From Phytophthora quininea (taxonomy: Eukaryota > Oomycota > Peronosporomycetes > Peronosporales > Peronosporaceae): a stretch of DNA of 36,400 nucleotides. The position numbers and the translations under genes are program-made. The stretch is from positions 1 to 36,400 of the forward strand of contig JAAVTG010000264.1 of assembly GCA_011947345.1 (NCBI GenBank), written 5' to 3'. This document shows, one piece after another, positions 28,825 through 36,400 of the stretch (the first letter of the stretch is position 1; each line of letters begins with the position of its first letter). The notes under the pieces are model-generated. The model was not told the origin of the DNA. It saw only the letters and a list, made by a program, of their open reading frames with translations, and ran no database searches.

Positions 28825-31172
28825 ATGAAGCTTGGTCGCGTCGCGACATCATTCGCGCTGGGCATCGTGGGGTTAGCTTTGTCCGGATCGCAGATGACAA
28901 CCGAGGCAGCGACGTGCACCGCCAGCGCGCTGTCGATCCTGCCGAGCACTTACAACCTCGACGTCTGTGTGAGCAACAACCTCTACTCGGCGCTGCTAGC
29001 ACTCGCGGCCACTTCGAGCACGTGTTCGCTCACGGATCTGGTCGCACTGGAGTCGGACACGCAACTCCTCAACGTGGTTTCCCTGGTCAAAGACATCGTG
29101 GCGTCTCCCAGTGATATGTCGAGTCTCGTTTACAAGTACATGGTGGATACTTCCTCCTCAGACATGGATGACTTTTGCTCTACGCTCAACACTGTCATCT
29201 CGCCGTGTCTGCTGGGCTACCTACACTGCTGCCGGTTTTCGAACAAGACGTGACCTGCTGCTCTGGAGGTCAGCGACTTGATCGATCTCGTGGACTTCTT
29301 CGTGCCGCCGAACAAAACCACCAACTCGTTCATCTTGAACGAGCTTGTCAACGGCGTGAACCAGTTCTTCTGCTCCAGTATTGGCGAATCTACGTGCGGC
29401 TACAACATGTTTTCACAGATGACGTCGACGTACTCTTCGTCCAACTTTACGATTCTCGAGTCGGTCGTCATGCCTTTCGTCACCATATCTGAAGGTCAAG
29501 AATGCAGCGCCATGAAGGGAGAGTCGTACACAGACTCGGCCTCGTTAACTGCAGCTACAACTATCGACTACTCGTGCTGCGTCGACCACATGCGTCCTCT
29601 CATCGAGTCCATCCAGAACGGGTTCCAGTACTTTTTCGACGACTCTACTGTGGATATTCTCAACGGGATGATTGATTTCTCAGCAAGTGGCGGCAAGTTT
29701 GTCGACGCTGTACCAGGAACAGCGTCATGTTCATTCACCGACACATGCTCGGATCCTTCGTACCTCATTGCTCAGCAGACTGCAACGCGCACACCTGGCA
29801 CCAATAACCCTGGTAAGAACGCGATGGAAGACATCACGTGCACCATGGTAGACAAATGCAACTCTGCTGGGACTGTATGCAGCAGCGTTTGTGAAAAGGG
29901 CTCTGCATCTGTATCGTCGTGGCTTAACCAGACTCTCGCGTACCAGCGGGACTTAGCTTTCAGCGGCAAGTTGTGCTATGCTCAAGTTCCGTCGACACAC
30001 AATAGCGCCATCACACTTGCGGATGGATACGGCAACCGCGACCAGCTCTTCAACGAGAATTTGAACTCGAACAAGGCGTCCTACTCGTACCTGAAGACGA
30101 ACAACCACGTCCTGAGTTTGACTGATCAGCTTGGTATCGGCATGCGTTGGTTGGAGATCGACACGCACTATTTCCTGGATGACTTCCACACTGGCCATTG
30201 TGGTAACCTCGGATCGAACTCGATTACGACGTTCTTTGACGCTTTTGACAGCCAATTATCCAAGTACGGTACGATTCTGTGGGGTCCAGAGTTGCTGGGA
30301 TGTTTTCCTTCGGTCTCAGGTATCAAGACGACGGACGAGATCACGACGCGTGACTCAATGCAGGAAGTAATGGATTGGCTCGAGGTAAACCCGACGGAAT
30401 TTGTGTTCGTCTACCTCGACACCGGATCGGATATCTCTCGTCTCGACAAATACGCCGATCTCAACACACTGTTGACGAGCGTTTTCGGCGACTTCATTGT
30501 ACCGCAGTCAGCTCTCAAGTCTCTTGCTAGTGGTTCTTGGACATCAGGCAGTGTAAACGAGTTCTTGGAGGCAGGATACCGAATTCTACTACTTGCGAAC
30601 GATGATACTGGACTCGCTTACAGTCTGTATGACTTCTGCGGGGGCCATGAAGTTCTCTCGACTGACTACATCGACACTCTGCCTGACAGTTCCCGAAGAT
30701 CGATGGTCTCGAGATCTACGGCAATGACTACTTCTTGCGCTCGTATCAGTCAGAGCTGCGCTACATCTCGCTCTCCGACGGAGGCGAGCTCACCGATGAG
30801 TTCGAAACCTTCCTGAACTCCAGCAACATTGGCAGCTTCGTGCGATGGAACATGAATCTCGTTGCTACTGACATGGTGGACGGAGCCAAGATGAATGCAC
30901 AGGCGTGGTCATGGGCAGAGAACGAGCCTAGCACAACCGCATCAGGAGCCTACGTCCTTATGAATTCTAGTGGCCGCTGGGTTGCGAGCACCACAGCTTC
31001 GAAGACGTACAAAGCATGCTGGAGCAGCTCCAGTTTGGCATGGTCAATTGTCGCCTACGCCAACTCCTGTGCGAGCGGATACACATTCTCAGCACCGGCG
31101 GATCCGTACCAGAACTACTTGCTGTACACAGCTCTCGACAAATGGAATTACCACGACTTCTGTCGTGATTAA
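28825..31172 (+). CDS. Secreted PI-PLC X-domain-like protein
   Basis: ATG 28825 begins a signal peptide, MKLGRVATSFALGIVGLALS, with probable cleavage at the EAA that precedes TCTA. A Cys-rich N-terminal region of about 300 residues follows, with elicitin-like small-residue and Cys patterning (CVSNNLYSALLALAATSSTC). Then comes a PI-PLC X-like domain: VPSTHNSAITLADGYGNRDQ (first His, about 29998), MRWLEIDTHYFLDDFHTGHC (second His, about 30190) and EVMDWLEVNPTEFVFVYLD. The family cleaves phosphoinositide or GPI head groups. Secreted forms occur in oomycetes and bacteria, and the true substrate is unknown. The C-terminus (SGRWVASTTASKTYKACWSS) ends at TAA 31170-31172. Frame changes near 29220, 29265 and 30690 split the frame; no intron consensus lies there, so they are indels or decay. 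Confidence 0.8.
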
Positions 31173-31321
31173 CGCAACCCTCGCGTAGAGTGAAATTGGA
31201 CGCCTGCGGACAAGCACAACTAACAGTTTTGAAAGTACTGTAAGGCATTTGTTTGAATGCTTACAGTCAAAATATGAAGCGTTTTGAACCCGTGCAGCCG
31301 TGATGTCTTTCAATGCATGCC

Positions 31322-33360
31322 TCATTCATATTCGTCAGCGTCTCCATCGTAAAAGCCATCATCATAGTCACCGAAATCGAGGTAGTCGTCATCAAAGTCA
31401 TCGTACGCTCCATAGTAATCGTCAAAATCTGCTGGCAGTTCGTAGTCAATTGGCAGCGAATCCGGATCCAGCAACTCGGGGTGGCGCAGCTCCACCGGAA
31501 TTCTGCGACGTCCTTCATCCGCATAGGATCGATCGCCCCGGTTCACAAACGTGACATTACGGTCTCTTTCTTCATCGTCCCAGCCGTACCATGGGCTCGG
31601 CTCGGTTTCAGCTGTGTATAAGCCCAGTTCAATGATGCTCTTGAACGTCTTCCCTCGACGCCCAGAGGTTGTAATACGAAGACGCAGCGACGGGTGCTTC
31701 TGCTTTACACGCTTTACTAAACGCTCTACACGACGGAGATACGACTTGCTCCAATTCGTATCTACCGAGCCGTAGTTAGAGTTCATCAGTCGAAGCACAA
31801 ACTTTCGACTAGTAAACGATTGCTGTGGAGTAGCTTCAGCTAGTTTGGTCAAAAACTTGGTGAGCGCATTGTAGAAGGCTAGCTTCGAGTCGTTGGGGCT
31901 CCCACCAAGACAGATCTGGAACGTCCTCTCACCTGCGAATTCATCGGAAAGGTGCTTTAAGAATTCAAACAGACCGTTTCCAGTGCAGTTGACAGTCCGC
32001 AGTTGCATGACTGTCAAATATTTGAGCTGTGCGAGAGCCAATAGGCCTCGGTCTGTGAATGTTCGAATAGGCGTGAGGTTGGAGTTCTGTCCTTCAGCGA
32101 CTTCCCAAATGGAAAGACTCGTTAGCTGAGGACAATACGTAGCCAGTGTTTCACAGAACTGGTCGTTAAAAATGTCAATATTGAGCACTTCGCGATCAGG
32201 GAAGTCCTCGATGTCGTCATCGTCGTCGTAGCCATATTCATCGTCATCAACAGGGTGATACAGTTCGATTTCCAAATCATCCAGCGCTGGGCAGCCTTTC
32301 AGTGCGGCACTTACATCTGTAGCATGAAAACCATATCCCGGTCGGTCCTCAACGTCCCCCAAGATCTACGAGCCGCCTCGGGATTTCCCCATTGCCAATC
32401 TCACACTCTTCGAAGTAGGTGTCCCATGCCCAAAGCATACTGATTGCGATCGGTGAGTTTCGTGAGTTTCGGCTTTACATAATTCCCAAAAACACTGAAG
32501 AACGGGTCAGCGAATGGCGCGACCACCCAGTGGAACTCTCGTAGCTTGGTGCACGTGGCGTTAAACTCTTCCCACTGCCCCAGCGTGATCATCCAGTTGT
32601 CTCTGCAGGTCAGTCTGTCCAGTTCACACAACGATCCTTTGTATCCGTCTAGAAACTCCACATTAGGACAATATTTCACTACGTTCTCAAAAAGGTCTTG
32701 CAGCTTTGAAGCCTGTCTCGTTGTCCGATTTCAGGGACTGTCAGCTGCCTCAAGCCCGTCTTCTTGCCTCCATCTCGCCACACCTGCATGGCTTGATACA
32801 AAAGTCCGCAAAGAGCGTCAAAATCCACTCAGGGCAGCTCGTGCTCCCCACTCCGCAGAGACTGAGGGCTTCCACCTGAGGACAGAATTTCACTGCAGTT
32901 TGCAGAATCTGCAACACATGTTTACTCCTTAATGGGATGGCAGATAGATCCAGTCGCTGCACTGCTGGCAGATAGCAGAACAGCGTCTCCCAGTCCACGT
33001 TGACTTCGTTTAGGTCGTCCAGCTGGGGAAGCCTCGTCGGCCGCTGTAGAACGGACTGATCCGGGCGGGCTCGCCGACGCAAAGTCGGAGATCCAACACT
33101 TTAACTCCATGGTTGGCTAGTCTGCGTCGGATTTCTAACATTTCCTCTCTGGAACCGGAAGAAATCTGGATGGTACAAGTGGACAGTTGCTGACGGCAGA
33201 CGAGCTCTCTTATGAGAGCGCTCCAGGCCTTGCAGACGATGCTGAGGGAGCGGAGCGCATCGACAGGCAGCTTGCGCTTGCTCGGGACCAGGTCTTCGCT
33301 GTAGTCGGACACGGCGAAACCCAAAATGTTGGAGACCAGCGGAACAGGAAGTCGCTCCAT
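31322..33360 (-). CDS. F-box-like / LRR-like family member 1, acidic tail, frame-broken
   Basis: Start MERLPVPLVSNILGFAVSDY at 33360 (chosen because two paralogues begin the same way; an in-frame ATG at 33412-33414 is less likely). The N-terminus, with CKAWSALIREL about 30 residues on, looks like an F-box. Irregular leucine-rich segments follow (DWETLFCYLPAVQRLDLSAI; VKYCPNVEFLDGYKGSL; FHWVVAPFADPFFSVFGNYV), then an uninterrupted 346-codon end: GCPALDDLEIELYHPVDDDE, FTDRGLLALAQLKYLTVMQL, VKRVKQKHPSLRLRITTS, and a tail of mostly Asp, Tyr and Glu (FDDDYLDFGDYDDGFYDG) to TGA at 31320-31322. Frame changes lie near 33040, 32790, 32690 and 32390. F-box proteins pick substrates for SCF ubiquitin ligases; that role is inferred here. 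Confidence 0.65.
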
Positions 33361-33433
33361 TTTCTTTTGATTCAGTTCGAAGAACAAAACAGGTTTTATT
33401 GAACGTGTAGCCATATCCGCACTTTTAAAATTG

Positions 33434-34080
33434 TTAAACGTTGTTGTCGCTCCTGACGAGATTTTTCACGATAACATGTTGCCGTAGCGACGCGCGGTTC
33501 CCAGTGAATTCGCTCGATAAATTGTTCAGAAGAACGAATAAACCTTCGCCAATGCAGTTGACGCTTCGAAGTTGCAGCGACTGAAGGTATTTTAGCTTAG
33601 TGAGAGCCATGAATCCTCGGTCTGTAAATGTCTGAATCGGTATCAAAGCTGTTGTGCAGTAGCGCTTCGCTGTCTCATGAACAGCAACGGTTGACATGGG
33701 GGCAATTTGAGGCCAATGTTTCGAAGAAGTGGTTGTCGAATACATTTTCGTCCACAGGCGAATATTCTGCATCAGTATTACGGCGAGCAAGACCCTCGAG
33801 GTGGTGTATCTGAATCTTTACTGTCTACAGGAAGGGGCAGGCCTTGAGGACGGCACTTGGTGGTCCATATCCTGGTCGTTCACACACAATATTTTCTCCC
33901 AGTTGTCTGGTATTGGGCCAGCAGGGTCACTTGTATCGTGGAAGTTCCAACACCAATCCCATCCACTGCCGACCCCAAACGACAGCTCTTTCAAGTGGGG
34001 TTTGTGTATTTCCCAAACACACGAAAGTTGGGGTCGCCGAATGGAACGACCACCCAGTGAAAGAGATCAATAACTCGTCG
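33434..34080 (-). pseudogene. F-box-like / LRR-like family member 2, internal fragment
   Basis: Remnant without the N-terminal or acidic parts. The minus strand near 34060-34000 reads HWVVVPFGDPNFRVFGKYTN, the family signature. Two frames later IPIQTFTDRGFMALTKLKYL and LRSVNCIGEGLFVLLNNLSS (33650-33510) match members 1 and 3. At 33495 the sequence jumps from EFTGNR directly to ASLRQHV, skipping about 85 residues present in the others. Stops and frame changes are frequent between 34000 and 33700. It is sandwiched between members 1 and 3 in the same orientation, so tandem duplication followed by decay is the simplest history. Confidence 0.75.
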
Positions 34081-34140
34081 ACTCCCATCATTACGGTAAA
34101 ATATTGAAATTAGTCACCATAAACCAACACAATCAGTGTG

Positions 34141-36097
34141 CTACATTTCAAAGTCGCTGTCATTATCGCCGTCAAAGTCCTCGTCAGGATCGATCCCCTC
34201 GTCATCGTAGAAGTCGCCCGCCAGCATAGGGTATTCTTCTTCAAACTCGCCGGCATTATCGTTGTCCATGCGCTCTCTGTCAGCAAACGTGATTTTTGCG
34301 GTAGATGATGACTCGTGCAACGCTTCCCAATCTTCCCAGTCGTAATACTTACTATCCGTGTGCATCGAGTAGATGCCAAACTCGGCCATTCTCATAAATG
34401 CATTCCCACGTCGATCCATTGTTACGACGTGTTGACGCAGGGACGGATGAGCAGCTTCCACTTGTTTCATTAACTGCCGCAACTCGTTCAAATACGTCTC
34501 GCTCCAGCTTCGCTCGACCTCGTGGTTTGAATTGTAGCTCCAGTTTTGAATACGAAGTGCAAACTTTCGGCGGGTGCATGAAGCATCAGTAATCTGCGCT
34601 AGTTCTTGCAGCAATTCTTTCACTACGTCGTAAAATGTCATCTCCGACTCGCTCGAACTTCCCCCAACATAGATCTCAAACGTGCGGTTCCCAACGAAGT
34701 CATCGGATAAACCATTGAGGAAATTTAGAAGCCCCTTACCTGTGCAGTTGATGCTTCGGAGCTCCACCGATTGGAGATACTTGAGCCGACTCAGCGCCAT
34801 AAGGCCCTGATCAGTAAACGTCGAAATGGGTTTCATTTCAAACGCGTTGTACAGCTCCGCAACCTCCTCAATGATCAAAGACGTTAGGAATGGACAGTGT
34901 GTTGCTAGCATCTCGCAAAAGTTGTCGCCAAACGCATCTTGGTTGAGCATCTCTTCATCTCGAAAGCCGCTGATATCGTGTACATACGGATCTACTAAAA
35001 AGTCCTCATCCACAGGATGATACAGAATTACCTTCAATGTCTCTAGCGAAGGACAGCCTCGAAGCGCAGCACCCGGATCTGTTGCCAGGGAGCCGTATCC
35101 AGGACGCTCACAATACTCCTCTTCCAGTCGACATCAGGAAGAGCTCCAGCAGCTTCACTCGTGTCAATAAAATACCAGTTCCAGTTCCAAAACATGCTAA
35201 CTGCGAACGTCAACGTCTTCAGCTGAGGTTTCACGTATTCTCCAAAGACGCGGAAGTAGGGGTCTCCAAACGGTGCGATAACCCAATTGAACTCGCGTAG
35301 GTTCGTGCACACGGCGTTAAATTGTCCCCAGTCCTCAATGGTGAGCAGCCAACTATCTCTGACCCCGCAGTGGCCGTCAGTAGAGAGAGACGCCTTGCCA
35401 TCAAGATACTCTACCAACGGACAATGCGCTGCTACATTCCCGAAAAACTCTCTGCACGCCTGAACCGAAGGTTTGATCATCCGTGTCGGGACACTAAGTC
35501 GGCGAAGACCACCGCAATTCCCTAAAACCCTCCATCTCTTCAGTGCTGCATACAATTTCGATATCACGAATTGGATCTCTGCTTCCTCGACGCCATAGGC
35601 TTGATATGGCAGCAGCAAACCCTCTAACTCAAGACAATGCGTTGCAACTGCGTCTAGAGCAGCAACTAAATGGCGACTTTTGAAATTAATCTTTGTGAGA
35701 TCCAGAAACTTGAGTCCTGGGAGCTTTTGAAAGATGGCAGACCAGTCAACGTCCGCAGCCTCGACAGCAGCTTGAAAGTCGTAGCTGGGCTCGATCGAGA
35801 CGTAGATTCCATCACTTGGGCCCCTGCAGTCTCCACTTTGTGATGTATTTGCCGTAGCTCCTCTGTCGACGTCGTTCTCAACGTCAAAGTCAGGATCTTG
35901 TGGTTGTACTGCCCCAATACGGCACGAAGTGGAGGTAGCCAGGCCTTGCAGACGGTCTGAAGCTCTTTGAGCGCACCGGACGCGACACCGCTACGTCTGT
36001 GGGGAGATTGTCCAAGTGGGTGGAGCCCCGTGTCATATCCAGACACAGCGAAGCTCAGCACGAGCTTGAGCAACGGCTGGGGCAGCAACTGGATCAT
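34141..36097 (-). CDS. F-box-like / LRR-like family member 3, acidic tail, frame-broken
   Basis: Start MIQLLPQPLLKLVLSFAVSG at 36097, F-box-like, with LQTVCKAWLPPLRAVLGQ and then ILTLTLRTTSTEELRQIHHK. The middle frame (35618-35043) has LYAALKRWRVLGNCGGLRRL, AAHCPLVEYLDGKASL and FNWVIAPFGDPYFRVFGEYV. The last frame (from about 35100) has GCPSLETLKVILYHPVDED, FTDQGLMALSRLKYLQSVEL, VEAAHPSLRQHVVTMDRRG and the acidic end GIDPDEDFDGDNDSDFEM, stop at 34139-34143. Frame changes lie near 35820-35660 and 35110. Segment order equals that of member 1. Hydrophobic-residue spacing in the middle suggests irregular LRRs, but no canonical LxxLxLxxN run is clear. Function unknown; an SCF adaptor role is a guess from the N-terminus. 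Confidence 0.65.
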
Positions 36098-36177
36098 GAC
36101 CTTTTGGATTATTCTAAAACTTGGCTAAACTTCTTGAAAACTTTACTAAAACAGCATACAGTGTCTGGATTTGAGAA

Positions 36178-36400
36178 ATGGAGACGCTGCCGTTGGCGTT
36201 GGTGTCCAGCATCGTGGGCTTCGCGGTGCACGACTACGATGAGTCTATCCTGCCTGATAAGCGTCGATTCCCGACGGAAAACATGCGTGTGCTGGCGTTG
36301 GTCTCCACGTCCTGGTTCCGAGCGATCCGCGAACTATCGGCACAGTTCCGGCAGTCCACATTAACTTTTAGCTTCCAGACCGCAAGTCGAGAGGAAGTTC
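36178..36400 (+). CDS. F-box-like / LRR-like family member 4, 3' partial
   Basis: ATG at 36178: METLPLALVSSIVGFAVHDY, then DKRRFPTENMRVLALVSTSW and FRAIRELSAQFRQSTLTFSF, running off the window. It is the N-terminal, F-box-like region of the same family; compare MERLPVPLVSNILGFAVSDY and SIVCKAWSALIREL of member 1. It is divergent from member 3, separated by only 80 bp between the two start codons, so the promoters must overlap. The frame is clean over its 74 visible codons. The start is well supported by alignment with the paralogues. Confidence 0.75.
   Translation, partial: METLPLALVSSIVGFAVHDYDESILPDKRRFPTENMRVLALVSTSWFRAIRELSAQFRQSTLTFSFQTASREEV

Noticed and set aside
1..36400. tRNA, rRNA or CRISPR features
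   Set aside because: No cloverleaf-like sequences, rRNA blocks or regularly spaced repeats were noticed. The only tRNA-related sequence is the primer-binding site of copia B.

Overview
The window looks like nuclear DNA of an oomycete, most likely a Phytophthora-like peronosporalean. Host genes have short GT-AG introns (55-83 nt, CTAAC-like branch sites). There is an elicitin-type domain gene with a decayed twin, a membrane-anchored secreted aspartic protease, a secreted PI-PLC-like protein, and a deep stack of Ty1/copia and hAT elements.

Layout. 1-800: an elicitin-like gene cut by the window edge (+), then a frame-broken elicitin-like relic (-). 1309-2714: relic of a transmembrane A1 aspartic protease (-), ending abruptly where an ARM/ankyrin gene begins (2701-6955, +). 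6956-8317: no clear gene. 8318-22200: one degenerate copia element (copia A) with 297-307 bp LTRs. It was hit by two later insertions. A second copia (copia B, 8847-15354, opposite orientation) has two 245-bp LTRs and a perfect 5-bp target duplication CTTGT. A hAT element (16180-19157) has an 8-bp duplication matching at 7 of 8 bases. 22648-24366: decayed C-terminal half of a paralogue of the ARM/ankyrin gene (-). 24560-27427: a coiled-coil, possibly flagellar, protein with five introns (+). 27567-28396: a small protein with an AP2-like C-terminus (-). 28825-31172: secreted PI-PLC-like protein (+). 31322-36400: four paralogues of an F-box-like/LRR-like family with acidic tails, one of them only a fragment and one cut by the window edge.

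The most unusual item is an intact 338-codon ORF (9288-10304) inside copia B, between its RNase H end and its 3' LTR and on the opposite strand. It has an acidic N-terminus, a chromodomain-like segment and a C-terminal domain whose Cys...His...Asp order fits a papain-fold cysteine peptidase. It is open end to end, while the gag-pol around it has at least five frame breaks. Second is a 49-bp segment present in opposite orientations in the two LTRs of copia A, bordered by inverted repeats.

Caution: nearly every long gene here, host or transposon, carries single-base frame shifts. Some will be real decay, but a draft assembly with uncorrected indels would look the same, so calls of 'pseudogene' for host genes are provisional.
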